A stretch of DNA of 64,000 nt from contig CANHGK010000009.1 in NCBI GenBank assembly GCA_947460235.1, positions 41,809 to 105,808 on the forward strand, read 5' to 3'. Under the pieces are notes generated by a model, which saw only the letters and a list, made by a program, of their open reading frames with translations, had not been told where the DNA came from and ran no database searches. This DNA comes from Paenibacillaceae bacterium. Its GTDB lineage: Bacteria > Bacillota > Bacilli > Paenibacillales > CANHGK01. How positions within the stretch are numbered: position 1 is the stretch's first letter; every line of letters begins with the position of its first letter. Position numbers and translations under genes: made by a program. Below, one piece after another: positions 19,066 through 29,127 of this stretch.

Positions 19066-19530
19066 TTATTGCGAAACGTTCGTAATAATATGGAACACAT
19101 TTTTCGTAGGACCCGGAACATAAATAATATATAACAACAAATAAACTGTAACTCCTGTAATTGCAGTGAAAAGCCAACATGTCGCTGTAATTGGTCCAAT
19201 TTTGCGATGTTTAGAGAAATTTTTCTTATATGCAAGCACCAATGTGATGATTCCCAGAACCGCAGAGAAAAGCGCTAGTGAAATATGAAAAATTAAAAAT
19301 GTAAAATAAAATGGTTTAATCCAATCAGGTCCACCAAATGCAGTATTTCCCACTATTACGGTACGTGTTGCATAAATTAAAAAGAACAGAACCGCACAAA
19401 TCGCACCAATAACCATTTTTTGCATATGTTGTTGCATCTGCTTATTACGAATATCTCGCCATCCAAAAGCGACAAAAATTGCACTTAAGACAATAAACGA
19501 CGTACTGATCGCAGGTAAAATTGTATTCAT
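19066..19530 (-). CDS. DUF420 membrane protein (YozB/CtaM-like, cytochrome oxidase-associated)
   Basis: Four hydrophobic segments, FTFLIFHISLALFSAVLGIITL; follows ctaG. Confidence 0.85.
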   Translation of the reverse strand: MNTILPAISTSFIVLSAIFVAFGWRDIRNKQMQQHMQKMVIGAICAVLFFLIYATRTVIVGNTAFGGPDWIKPFYFTFLIFHISLALFSAVLGIITLVLAYKKNFSKHRKIGPITATCWLFTAITGVTVYLLLYIIYVPGPTKNVFHIITNVSQ

Positions 19531-20384
19531 GCTTCTCCTCCGTTCGGAAACACCATAGTAATTGATGCTATTTCTTCTTTATCCTTCGCTCGTTCCACGC
19601 GATGCCAAGCAAAAAATGTCGTTGCAAGTACAATTCCATATGATAATTCTTGAATGATTTTCATCAATACTCCGCCCAATTGTTGGTCATCCATAGGTGA
19701 TAACCATTGTAGCGATGGATCAATATTGCTATACGTATTGTACAAAACATGATCGGCAAAAACAATTAATGCACAAGCGGGCGTCAAAATAACCCCATTT
19801 CCAAAAATATAAGCAATCTTTTTCAAATCAGATAACCGCGATTGTTCAGGAATTGGTGTCAACATGGACCACCACATTTGAAAACTTGTTACTTGTAATA
19901 ACAAATGATAACCCGTATGCAAAATTGGATGACTCATTGCTGTATCAAACACAATCGGAAAATGGTAAAACGAAAACAATGCATTAAACCCGAGAACGGT
20001 TACAAGTGGTCTAGTCATCAACCGGAATAAACGATCTACACTCGGAATTTTCATCCAATGTGCATACCAATTTGATGGAACTCCGACCAAAAACAAACAA
20101 GGAAAGACCATATACATTAATGACTGTTGAAACATATGAGCACTAAATGAAGCCATATGTCCCAAATATGCCAATGGACTGCACATTGCAAAAAAATACG
20201 TTGTCATCGAAAATGTAAACGCGAGTAATTGCTTACGGGTTGCGTTCAAAGCGTTTACATGAAACCATCGATAGATCAAAATCATAACGATTCCTATGAC
20301 AATTGAAAAATAACTCCAAGCTTGCGGTCCATACCAAACTTGCCCCGCGTTCATTGCATGATCAGTCATAAAAAAAACCCCCAT
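19527..20384 (-). CDS. ctaG: Cytochrome c oxidase assembly factor CtaG
   Basis: Multi-TM protein, CtaG caa3-type family features; downstream of ctaF. Confidence 0.9.
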   Translation of the reverse strand: MGVFFMTDHAMNAGQVWYGPQAWSYFSIVIGIVMILIYRWFHVNALNATRKQLLAFTFSMTTYFFAMCSPLAYLGHMASFSAHMFQQSLMYMVFPCLFLVGVPSNWYAHWMKIPSVDRLFRLMTRPLVTVLGFNALFSFYHFPIVFDTAMSHPILHTGYHLLLQVTSFQMWWSMLTPIPEQSRLSDLKKIAYIFGNGVILTPACALIVFADHVLYNTYSNIDPSLQWLSPMDDQQLGGVLMKIIQELSYGIVLATTFFAWHRVERAKDKEEIASITMVFPNGGEA

Positions 20385-20397
20385 TGTGAAAAACGAG

Positions 20398-20422
20398 AGG
20401 CGTCGCCGCCTCTCGTCTACAA
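20398..20422 (-). terminator. Hairpin between ctaF and ctaG
   Basis: Minus strand GAGAGGCGGCGACGCCTCTCGTTTTTC. Confidence 0.55.
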
Positions 20423-20426
20423 CCTA

Positions 20427-20774
20427 TTACCAACCCAACCAATATACAGTTGCAATTACCGCAGTAAATGCAATAAATCCACCTAAAGCAATACCCATTG
20501 CAGGAAACAGATGACCTTTTTCATTCATATGCATCCAGAAAATCAATTGAAACAACGCCTGTACAATGGCCAATAACGTAATAAACGGCAAACCAAACGT
20601 CCAAGAAGTAATTGCATATTCTCTAGCAGGATCAATGATGTTTCCTACAATATAGAATGAAATTACCGTTAAGATCATGGAAAGCGAAAACGTTAAATAA
20701 TGAAGCTTAGCAGAATGCTTTGATTTTGCCTTTTTGTAATCTACTGCATGAGACTCATTGGAATGAGATGCCAT
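20427..20774 (-). CDS. ctaF: Cytochrome c oxidase subunit IV (CtaF/CoxD)
   Basis: Three TM segments; FQLIFWMHMNEKGHLFP. Confidence 0.92.
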   Translation of the reverse strand: MASHSNESHAVDYKKAKSKHSAKLHYLTFSLSMILTVISFYIVGNIIDPAREYAITSWTFGLPFITLLAIVQALFQLIFWMHMNEKGHLFPAMGIALGGFIAFTAVIATVYWLGW

Positions 20775-20777
20775 TAT

Positions 20778-21401
20778 TTACGCCACCTTTCCCATCAAGT
20801 AAACGACTGTAAAAATGAATACCCACACTAAGTCAACAAAATGCCAATACAATGCAGCAACATACAATTTTGGAGCAGTAACAACAGTTAACCCTTTACG
20901 AGTCAATTGTAACAACAATAAACTAATCCAAAGTGTCCCAAACAATACGTGAGCACCATGGAATCCAACTAGCGTGTAGAAAGATGATGCATATGCAGTT
21001 TGAGTAAAATGGAAGCTATCATGATTCGTATAGTTACTAAACTCCATAATTTCAAGCCCTAAGAACGACAAGCCTAAAAGAACGGTAACTGTAAACCACA
21101 AATAAATTTGCTTCGTATTTCGTTTATGCATACCAAGAATTGCAAGCACAGATGTCAAACTACTTACTAGGAGAATCACAGTAGACCAAGCAACTGTCGT
21201 TAAATCAAAAAACTCAGCAGGATTTTTTGCGAGCAAATCATCTGAGTGACCGCGCAATCCTAGGAATGTTGCAAATAAACAACCGAACAATACGGACTCT
21301 CCACCAAGGAAGAGCCAAAAACCCATTAATTTATTACGACCCTCAAGCGTTGCACTTTCTGGGTGTGGAGGTAAAACCCCAGGATGTGAATGAGCACTCA
21401 T
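20778..21401 (-). CDS. ctaE: Cytochrome c oxidase subunit III (CtaE)
   Basis: GFHGAHVLFGTLW, YWHFVDLVWVFIFTVVYL. Confidence 0.95.
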   Translation of the reverse strand: MSAHSHPGVLPPHPESATLEGRNKLMGFWLFLGGESVLFGCLFATFLGLRGHSDDLLAKNPAEFFDLTTVAWSTVILLVSSLTSVLAILGMHKRNTKQIYLWFTVTVLLGLSFLGLEIMEFSNYTNHDSFHFTQTAYASSFYTLVGFHGAHVLFGTLWISLLLLQLTRKGLTVVTAPKLYVAALYWHFVDLVWVFIFTVVYLMGKVA

Positions 21402-23293
21402 GCGTTTTCCTCCTGATCCACATGGATTTCTTCGATAGGAATGTGAAATCCTTGATCATCATAAACAGATCTAAGAAACATTCCAAATAGGAATACTGCA
21501 ACACCTGCTGCCGCAAGAATATAATGTTCAAAAACAAATCCAACCACAGGTAACGATGTTGCTTTCGTGTTTCCATTAAACATAAATCCATAACCAGCAA
21601 TAAACAATCCAAGTGCTTTAACAAAAGGCATAATTGAAGGTGAAGGCATATGAATTTCGGCAAGCGGTTCAGCAGGAATCATACCTTTGTTACCAGCCAT
21701 TTTCTCAATCCATAATGCATCCAAGCCTCGAACTCGAGGTAATTGAGCAAAATTATACTCTGGTGCAGGAGATGAAATTGCCCACTCCAATGTGCGTCCA
21801 TCCCACGGATCCGCAGGTGCATCCGCTTTCTTCATTTGAGTAACAATAATATTTATCATCATCACAATAATACTAACGCCCATTAACATTGCACCAATTG
21901 TACTTATGAAATTCCCTTTTTCAAACCCTTGACCAGCAAGATACGTATACACACGGCGTGGCATTCCATCTAAACCTAACCAGTGTTGAATAAAGAAAGT
22001 CATATGGAATCCAACAAAGAAAAACCAGAAACTGATTTTGCCCATAGTTTCATTCAACATACGTCCAAACATTTTAGGCCACCAGTAGTACATTCCAGAG
22101 AACATACCGAAAATTAACCCACCGACAATTGTATAATGGAAATGTGCTACGACAAAATAGCTATCTTGGAACTGAAAGTCAGCAGGTGGCAATGTCAACA
22201 TAATACCTGTCATCCCACCAATAACAAAAGTCGGGATAAATCCAATTGCATAAAGACTAGCCGCTGTAAAACGAATATGTCCGCCCCACATCGTTAATAA
22301 CCAGTTGAAAATTTTGATCCCCGTTGGAACCGCAATCAACATCGTAGCAATTGCAAAGATCGCGTTCGCAATTGGACCTAAACCAACAGTAAACATATGA
22401 TGAACCCAAACCATGAAGCCTAAAAATCCAATTAATGCTGTAGCAAATACCATTGTTCCATACCCGAACAATCGCTTATGTGAGAACGTTGATAATACCT
22501 CGGAAATTATTCCAAATGCTGGTAAAATCAAAATGTATACTTCTGGATGTCCAAAAATCCAGAAAATATGTTCCCAAAGTACAACGTTACCGCCGCCTGC
22601 AACTTCAAAAAATTGTGCGTTGAACAACCGATCAAACATTAATAATACAAGTGCAACTGTAATCGCAGGAAAAGCGAACAATACAAGTGCCGAGGTAACG
22701 AATGATGCCCATGTAAACAATGGCATACGCATAAACGTCATTCCAGGAGCACGCATATTAATAATCGTAACAAGGAAGTTAATTCCCCCGATTAACGTAC
22801 CTAACCCAGCAATTTGCAATCCAAGTACGTAGAAATCAACGCCTGAACCACTATATGCTTTTGTTGATAATGCAGCGTATGCTGTCCAACCTGCATCGGG
22901 TGCTCCGCCTAATAAATACGAAGTGTTCAGCAACACACCACCAAACAAAAACAACCAAAAACTAAGTGCATTAACGTATGGAAATGCAACGTCACGTGCT
23001 CCAATTTGCAATGGAACAATCGCATTCATTAATGCAAAGATTAATGGCATCGCCGCAAAGAAAATCATCGTCGTACCATGCATTGTAATCAATTGGTTAA
23101 AAATTTCTGCAGTATTTTCTCCAAATAAATTTTGTTCTGGAAAAAACAATTGCAAACGGATTAGTAATGCCTCAACGCCACCAAACAAGAAGAAAATCCC
23201 AGCAGAAATCAAGTAAAGAATTCCGATCTTCTTGTGGTCAACCGTTGTTAACCAATCCATAAGCCCGCTATAACGTTTCACAGCTCCGGCCAC
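21398..23293 (-). CDS. ctaD: Cytochrome c oxidase subunit I (CtaD)
   Basis: ITMHGTTMIFFAAMP; WIFGHPEVYILILPAFGIISE; HFHYTIVGG. Confidence 0.98.
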   Translation of the reverse strand: MAGAVKRYSGLMDWLTTVDHKKIGILYLISAGIFFLFGGVEALLIRLQLFFPEQNLFGENTAEIFNQLITMHGTTMIFFAAMPLIFALMNAIVPLQIGARDVAFPYVNALSFWLFLFGGVLLNTSYLLGGAPDAGWTAYAALSTKAYSGSGVDFYVLGLQIAGLGTLIGGINFLVTIINMRAPGMTFMRMPLFTWASFVTSALVLFAFPAITVALVLLMFDRLFNAQFFEVAGGGNVVLWEHIFWIFGHPEVYILILPAFGIISEVLSTFSHKRLFGYGTMVFATALIGFLGFMVWVHHMFTVGLGPIANAIFAIATMLIAVPTGIKIFNWLLTMWGGHIRFTAASLYAIGFIPTFVIGGMTGIMLTLPPADFQFQDSYFVVAHFHYTIVGGLIFGMFSGMYYWWPKMFGRMLNETMGKISFWFFFVGFHMTFFIQHWLGLDGMPRRVYTYLAGQGFEKGNFISTIGAMLMGVSIIVMMINIIVTQMKKADAPADPWDGRTLEWAISSPAPEYNFAQLPRVRGLDALWIEKMAGNKGMIPAEPLAEIHMPSPSIMPFVKALGLFIAGYGFMFNGNTKATSLPVVGFVFEHYILAAAGVAVFLFGMFLRSVYDDQGFHIPIEEIHVDQEENA

Positions 23294-23322
23294 TAGAATT
23301 ACCTCCTAACATATTGATTCAA

Positions 23323-24372
23323 TTACTTTTTATAAACGTGCAATGATTCCAAATATGCTGCCAATGCATCTAAATCATCATCAGAGAAATTTGGATAAGG
23401 TGAATATCCTTTAAACATGGTATTTCCTGGTTTAATGGAGTTCGGGTCTTTAATCCAAGCTTTCACGTTTTCAGTCGTGTTTTTACGAATGCTTGCAACC
23501 ATTTCACGATCCGCAAAGTTGGTCAAGTTTGGACCAAGTACCCCGCCATTACCCCCAACAGCATGACAACTGATACATGAGTTTTTCGTAAACAACTCTT
23601 TACCTTTTGCAGCAAGCGGAGATAAATCCATAGGTTCAGGCTTAGCTCTCATTTTTTGTGACCATGTATTGAAATCATTCTCATCCAAGACAATTACCTT
23701 AAAATCCATTAATGCATGAGAAGGTCCGCACAATTCTGCACATTTCCCTTTAAATACACCCTCTTTTTCAGCTAAAAGAGTCATTTTATTAATCAACCCA
23801 GGGTTATTATCGCGTTTACCACCAATTGCTGGAACCCAAAAAGAATGGATTACATCCTTTGATGTTAATTCAAATTGAATTTGTTTTCCTTTTGGAATAT
23901 ACAAATCTTGTCCTGTTGTAAATCCGTACTGCGGATATTCAAATTCCCACCAGAATTGATGTCCTGTAACTTTTACTTGAATTGCCTCAGAAGCAGAATA
24001 CACTTTTTCAAACTTAAATGTATACATGATAGTAGGGATTGCCAAAACAAAAAGCATAATAAAAGGAATTACCGTCCAAATGATTTCTAATGTGTGGTTA
24101 CCTTCAACTTGTTCTGGAATACCAGTTTGACCTTTACGTTTACGATACTTTACAAGAACATAGAAAAACACCGCAATTACGACCACGAATACGATTAACA
24201 TGACGCCCAGACTAAATTTCATGAGCCATAATTGCTCGCGAGCAACTGGACCTGCTGGAATTAATGTCGATAGGTTCTCTTGACTACAACCAGTCATCAA
24301 CCAAATCATTAATGGAAGCAACGCTCCCAAACGCCAACGGCTCCGCCATTTCTTAAACATTCGCAACTTCAA
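23323..24372 (-). CDS. ctaC: Cytochrome c oxidase subunit II with fused cytochrome c domain (caa3-type CtaC)
   Basis: Lipobox MTGCSQ; CuA motif CAELCGPSHALM; heme motif CISCH. Confidence 0.97.
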   Translation of the reverse strand: MKLRMFKKWRSRWRLGALLPLMIWLMTGCSQENLSTLIPAGPVAREQLWLMKFSLGVMLIVFVVVIAVFFYVLVKYRKRKGQTGIPEQVEGNHTLEIIWTVIPFIMLFVLAIPTIMYTFKFEKVYSASEAIQVKVTGHQFWWEFEYPQYGFTTGQDLYIPKGKQIQFELTSKDVIHSFWVPAIGGKRDNNPGLINKMTLLAEKEGVFKGKCAELCGPSHALMDFKVIVLDENDFNTWSQKMRAKPEPMDLSPLAAKGKELFTKNSCISCHAVGGNGGVLGPNLTNFADREMVASIRKNTTENVKAWIKDPNSIKPGNTMFKGYSPYPNFSDDDLDALAAYLESLHVYKK

Positions 24373-24394
24373 CTCCTTGTGCTCATTTTACTCT

Positions 24395-24418
24395 AAAAAA
24401 CCTGACAACATGGTCAGG
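24395..24418 (-). terminator. Terminator-like hairpin between qcrC and ctaC
   Basis: Minus strand CCTGACCATGTTGTCAGGTTTTTTAG. Confidence 0.65.
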
Positions 24419-24449
24419 TAGGCCTTTCGCAACGAAAACTTCATTACAA

Positions 24450-24487
24450 TTACAGATAGGCAAGAATAAATCTTACCTATTCTGTAA
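24450..24487 (-). other. Long intergenic hairpin between qcrC and ctaC
   Basis: Minus strand TTACAGAATAGGTAAGATTTATTCTTGCCTATCTGTAA, about 16 bp stem with one bulge and one G-U pair. Confidence 0.7.
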
Positions 24488-24516
24488 TCGCAGAAAATTT
24501 TGTTATTCAATTGCCA

Positions 24517-25368
24517 TTAAGGTGTCTTCTTTTGTTTAGACAACCACTCTGCCAACTGATTCATTTCATCCGGTGTAATACCGTTGTTAATGTTCGAATC
24601 ATATTGAGCAGACATTTTTTTATTTTCTGAACCATTCTTGATAATATTCATAATTGCAGCCTGATCAAGTTTATCCCCAACACCAAGCAATGCAGGAATT
24701 CCGGCAGCAGACATACCTTTCATATCGGCACCATGACAAGATACACAAGTAGCTTTCTTGAATACTGCAAATCCAGGATGATCCTTAGCCATAACACCCA
24801 TTTTTTCTTCTTTCTTTTTACCGCCACCTGTAGCATGTTTCTCAGGTTTCAAGCCTTTTGCTTCAAGTTCTTCTTCATAATGCATCCACGAAACGTTTGT
24901 CAAGAAAATAATAGCAGCAATAGACAATAACATTAGACCAGTTGAAATTGGCCTTTTGTAAAAACGACGTTCTTTTCCTGTATCCAAAAATGGAGCCAAT
25001 GTTAACGCACCGAATGCGATAGTTGGTATTACGATCGTTCCAAATACAACAAATTTATTTGCAAGGTAAGGATATTTCAACATTTGGTACAAAAACAAGA
25101 AATACCAATCTGGCATTGGAATAAATTGAGCATTTGTTGGATCCGCAATTTCTCCCAGCGGTGCAGGATCAACCAAAATTAATACAAGGAATCCAACCAT
25201 AAATACCGATGCGACCATCCACTCTTTCAATAAAAAGTTAGGAATAAACACTTCGGATTTCCCAGGATACGCCATATAATCACGCGGGACTGATTCATGA
25301 TTTTTTTGTGGGACACGAGAATCACCAACATATATAATCTTTTCATCTTTATTATGAGATGAGGCCAT
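24517..25368 (-). CDS. qcrC: Menaquinol:cytochrome c reductase cytochrome b/c subunit QcrC
   Basis: Subunit-IV-like N-terminus, C-terminal heme motif CVSCHGADMKG. Confidence 0.95.
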   Translation of the reverse strand: MASSHNKDEKIIYVGDSRVPQKNHESVPRDYMAYPGKSEVFIPNFLLKEWMVASVFMVGFLVLILVDPAPLGEIADPTNAQFIPMPDWYFLFLYQMLKYPYLANKFVVFGTIVIPTIAFGALTLAPFLDTGKERRFYKRPISTGLMLLSIAAIIFLTNVSWMHYEEELEAKGLKPEKHATGGGKKKEEKMGVMAKDHPGFAVFKKATCVSCHGADMKGMSAAGIPALLGVGDKLDQAAIMNIIKNGSENKKMSAQYDSNINNGITPDEMNQLAEWLSKQKKTP

Positions 25369-25387
25369 TTGTACACCTCCTTTATTC

Positions 25388-26056
25388 TTATAGTGGTCCA
25401 GATATACCTTGCTTACGAATCATAAAGAAATGTCCGCCAAGCAATGCTAACATTACTGCAGGCAAGAAAAACACATGAATTGCAAAGAAACGCGTTAAAG
25501 TTTGTGCACCGACAACTGGTCCACCTTGTAGGAATTCTTTAATATATGCTCCGATTACTGGTGCAGTTTCTGCAATTTGAATACCTACTTTTGTTGCAAA
25601 ATATGCTTTATTATCCCATGGAAGTAGATATCCCGTAAATCCAAGACCTAACATAACCATGAAAATAAGCATACCGATAACCCAGTTCATCTCACGTGGT
25701 GCTTTGTATGAACCGGTAAAGAATACTCGTAATGTGTGTAAAAACATCATAACAATAACAAGACTTGCTCCCCAGTGATGCATACCGCGAACGATATCAC
25801 CAAATGCCACTTTATTTTGTAAGTAATCAACTGATGAATGTGCATTGATAATATCCGGAACATAATACATCGTTAAAAACATACCGGATAAAATTTGAAT
25901 GACGGTCACAAAAAAAGTCAACCCACCAAAACAATACACAAATGCAGAAAAGTGATGAGCAGGGTTAACGTGCTCAGGCACTTCATGATCAGCGATATCT
26001 CTCCAAAGTGGCGTAATGTCCAGGCGCTCGTCCATCCAGCTATAAACGGATTTCAT
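25388..26056 (-). CDS. qcrB: Menaquinol:cytochrome c reductase cytochrome b subunit QcrB
   Basis: HHWGASLVIVMMFLHTLRVFFTGSYKAPREMNWVIG; FTGYLLPWD. Confidence 0.97.
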   Translation of the reverse strand: MKSVYSWMDERLDITPLWRDIADHEVPEHVNPAHHFSAFVYCFGGLTFFVTVIQILSGMFLTMYYVPDIINAHSSVDYLQNKVAFGDIVRGMHHWGASLVIVMMFLHTLRVFFTGSYKAPREMNWVIGMLIFMVMLGLGFTGYLLPWDNKAYFATKVGIQIAETAPVIGAYIKEFLQGGPVVGAQTLTRFFAIHVFFLPAVMLALLGGHFFMIRKQGISGPL

Positions 26057-26076
26057 ACCTAGTCGCCTCCTTATTC

Positions 26077-26619
26077 TTATTTACTTGTTAAATGATTAGG
26101 TATAATTTGACCCAAATAGACAGAGCCATTATCAACTTTGACCGAATACTCATCTAAAGGTAGCGGTGCTACTTTCAGATTCTTACCTTCGTTTGTATAT
26201 TGTGCTCCATGACACGGACACTCGTACTTGTTGTCAGTTGAAACAAAGTTTACGGTACAGCCTAAGTGTTTACACACAGGAGATAATGCCGTAACGTTAC
26301 CCGCTTCATCTTTGCGCAACCAAGCAATTAGTTCTGGATTACTTTCAACCCAGCCATCAACTTGATTTACTTGAAACCTAATCTCAATCGGAGTTGTTGT
26401 CAACTTACTTACTTCGGTCACTTTTACGAAATCTGTAGCTTCCCCTTTTTCCAACAAAGGATCTACAGCAAATCGAATCATCGGGATCGTAATCCCAGCA
26501 GCTAAAAAACCACCTGTCGCTCCAAGGGTGTACGTTAGAAATTGTCTACGTGACATTTCTTTCTTATGGTTCGACTGTTCGGTGTGTTGGTCATGTCCTT
26601 TCGCAATCCCATCGCTCAT
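26077..26619 (-). CDS. qcrA: Rieske iron-sulfur subunit QcrA
   Basis: SRRQFLTYTLGATGGFLAAG; CKHLGCTV...CPCHGAQY. Confidence 0.97.
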   Translation of the reverse strand: MSDGIAKGHDQHTEQSNHKKEMSRRQFLTYTLGATGGFLAAGITIPMIRFAVDPLLEKGEATDFVKVTEVSKLTTTPIEIRFQVNQVDGWVESNPELIAWLRKDEAGNVTALSPVCKHLGCTVNFVSTDNKYECPCHGAQYTNEGKNLKVAPLPLDEYSVKVDNGSVYLGQIIPNHLTSK

Positions 26620-26698
26620 TATTTTGATTAACCCCCTTTGCTAAAAACATTTTCAGTTCAAATTTAAAGTACATTAAAGCCTTTTTAAGGTCAAACTA

Positions 26699-26727
26699 AT
26701 ATTATCGCTTTGAACCATTAGCGTCAA
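26699..26727 (-). promoter_or_regulatory. Putative SigA promoter of qcrABC
   Basis: Minus strand TTGACG-N17-TAATAT in the gap upstream of qcrA. Confidence 0.65.
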
Positions 26728-26777
26728 GAATACGACCAATACAGCGGGCGAATATTGGTAGAACTTTTGACAATTTG

Positions 26778-27188
26778 TCATAAATTCGATACGTCTTTTC
26801 TCCAAAGTTGAAGTATTTCTTCCTTGCATTTTGCAGAATCATCATTTCTATCATCAATAACCAAATCAAAAGCACATTCCTGTTTAATAATTACTGATGG
26901 AGCAACTACCAAAATGACAAATTTGAAACCAACACTTCTTAAATTGTTGATTAGATAATTTGTAAATTCTGAAAAACCTTCAAAACAATACTGCAACGCT
27001 GGATATGTAATGACCCGCCCTTTAAAGGGAACTTCAATCCATTCAAGACGTTCTTTCAACCCACTTAATAATTGAACAACCCGTGGAGGTGTTTCATTCC
27101 CAGTCAAACCAGAATACGGAATCACACAAGTATCATAGTATGCAGATGTTTCATTCCAAATGGATTGATTAAAATCAGTAAACTTCAA
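26778..27188 (-). CDS. DUF2487 family protein (YpiF-like)
   Basis: Size, sequence character and position upstream of qcrA as for B. subtilis ypiF. Confidence 0.8.
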   Translation of the reverse strand: MKFTDFNQSIWNETSAYYDTCVIPYSGLTGNETPPRVVQLLSGLKERLEWIEVPFKGRVITYPALQYCFEGFSEFTNYLINNLRSVGFKFVILVVAPSVIIKQECAFDLVIDDRNDDSAKCKEEILQLWRKDVSNL

Positions 27189-27847
27189 AATTTAACCTCC
27201 TTACTGCGTAACATTAAATGCCCGGCGTCGTTATAAAGTTCACATATCCAATTCCCTTTTTCAAATCGAATAAGAGTCAACGAAGCGTTCCCTAGCCAAC
27301 CTTCAGGAATCTGATGAAACCAATACAGTAAAGCAGAACGAATCCAACCTCCATGCGTTACAACTAGAACTCGTTCTCCAGTATGTCTATGTATCATTTC
27401 TGCAAACCACGACGCACAACGCTTACGCAAACTGAATTCAGACTCCATTCCAATTTCGTGTGGTCTAACTTTCCAATCAACACCGAAACGTTGGGTTCGC
27501 TCAGTAATTGTAGTCCCTTCGATTAAACCGTAATACCGTTCTCGCAGTCTTGAATCAGCCTGAACAATTAAATCAGGCGACAAACGTTGAATCGCAAGTG
27601 CAGTATCTTTAGCTCGTTTCATATCACTGCAATATAATTGGTCCCACCGCTCGGCCGAAATTCGCTCAGCAATTTTTCTCGCCTCTAATATCCCTTGATC
27701 ATTTAAAGGGATGTCTGTTTGACCTTGGATTCTTCCTTGTCGATTCCAATCTGTTTGACCGTGGCGTACAAGTCCAAGTAATATCCCATCCAACAATCTC
27801 AACCTCCAAAATAAAAACCTTCTCAGTTGAGAAGGTAATATAATCAC
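27185..27847 (-). CDS. Histidine phosphatase family protein
   Basis: LVRHGQTDWNRQGRIQGQTDIPLNDQG; VVTHGGWIRS; likely start at MDGILLGLVRHG. Confidence 0.92.
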   Translation of the reverse strand: MIILPSQLRRFLFWRLRLLDGILLGLVRHGQTDWNRQGRIQGQTDIPLNDQGILEARKIAERISAERWDQLYCSDMKRAKDTALAIQRLSPDLIVQADSRLRERYYGLIEGTTITERTQRFGVDWKVRPHEIGMESEFSLRKRCASWFAEMIHRHTGERVLVVTHGGWIRSALLYWFHQIPEGWLGNASLTLIRFEKGNWICELYNDAGHLMLRSKEVKF

Positions 27848-27856
27848 GACATCAAA

Positions 27857-28486
27857 TTAAGCTCTTATTCTAGAAAACCAATTCATTAACATGATTACCG
27901 ATAATATTCCGACCAAAGATAAAACAAGTAAATAGTTAAGTTCTCCTTGTTCGGGTGTCGGGGTCAACTTCATTGGCAAGGTAATGCTTGCCATTGCAAC
28001 TGTATTTGATAAGTCTACAATATTATCACCTGAAGAAGCAGCTACCGGAGATAATCCGACTAACTGTTCAACCGGTGCTTCAGTGATAGGGGGAAACATT
28101 ATGGAATATGTAAAACTAACAATAAACAATGCTAAGAAAAAAGAAGAAGCAATTGCTAATTGCCGGAAAGCTTTGAACGAAAGGTTCATTCCGCGTTGTG
28201 CAACCGGTCTACGCCATGTATCAGTTGCATAGATCCTTTCCATAACTTGAGAAGAAAAATTCTGTTTCATCTTTGGCAATTCCATCTCACTATCTAATTC
28301 AATCGTTAAATCATTTTCTAATTCAAAACTATCCCGAATCAATGTATTGCTCTCCTTCCAAGCTTGGAAATCCGACATACACTCAGGACAAAGCAGAATA
28401 TGTTTATCAACAGAATGTTTACGAATATCCGTTTCGGAATAATCGCAATAACTTCCGATCCACTCTAGGATTTGTTCACATTTCAT
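27857..28486 (-). CDS. Membrane-anchored zf-HC2 anti-sigma factor
   Basis: DKHILLCPECMSDF (HxxxCxxC) and two hydrophobic segments; overlaps ECF sigma gene by 4 nt. Confidence 0.88.
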   Translation of the reverse strand: MKCEQILEWIGSYCDYSETDIRKHSVDKHILLCPECMSDFQAWKESNTLIRDSFELENDLTIELDSEMELPKMKQNFSSQVMERIYATDTWRRPVAQRGMNLSFKAFRQLAIASSFFLALFIVSFTYSIMFPPITEAPVEQLVGLSPVAASSGDNIVDLSNTVAMASITLPMKLTPTPEQGELNYLLVLSLVGILSVIMLMNWFSRIRA

Positions 28487-29076
28487 TGTCCATTCATCCT
28501 TTCATAATCTCCTGAGTAATGCCCCGAAATATAACTTTCCATTTGCGTTTTTACGCCGGCTCTTGCACGAAATAATAAAGACTTCACAGAACTAACTGTC
28601 TGACCAAGAATCGTTGCGATCTCATGGTATTCTAATTGATCATACTCACGCAATATAAGCGCTGAACGTTGTTTATCCGGCAAATTATTGATCGCATCCC
28701 TAACTCTAGATACCGTTTCTTGGCGAATCGTCTTGTTCTCAGGAGTGTGATCAGCAGGAGCTGCTAATTGATATGCCGCGTCATCCAATGTCACTGAACT
28801 GGTGCGATTTTTGCGAAGTTCACTAATCACGCTATTTCTTGCAATTGTATATAACCATGTTGCAAATGAAGCTTCGCCCTCACGAAACAAATGCAAACTT
28901 CGAAATGCTTTATAAAACGTCTCTTGGCATAAGTCCTCTGCAACCGACTCCATACCCGCACTTTTGAGCAATTGAAATACAAACGCCAACAACTTGCGTT
29001 CATAACGTTTAATTACTTCTTCAAATAGTTCGACATTACCCTCAACGATTTCACGAATCAACTGGGAATCAGTCAC
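28483..29076 (-). CDS. ECF-type RNA polymerase sigma factor
   Basis: AEDLCQETFYKAFRSLHLFREGEASFATWLYTIARN; LPDKQRSALILREYDQLEYHEIATILGQTVSSVKSLLFRAR. Confidence 0.95.
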   Translation of the reverse strand: MTDSQLIREIVEGNVELFEEVIKRYERKLLAFVFQLLKSAGMESVAEDLCQETFYKAFRSLHLFREGEASFATWLYTIARNSVISELRKNRTSSVTLDDAAYQLAAPADHTPENKTIRQETVSRVRDAINNLPDKQRSALILREYDQLEYHEIATILGQTVSSVKSLLFRARAGVKTQMESYISGHYSGDYERMNGQ

Positions 29077-29127
29077 TGACCTGCCCTCCTTGACAGTTCA
29101 TAAAACGCTCATCACAGTTACAAATGA

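Noticed and set aside
26768-26780. Palindrome TGACAATTTGTCA
   Set aside because: Short, overlaps the end of the DUF2487 coding sequence; no matching known operator
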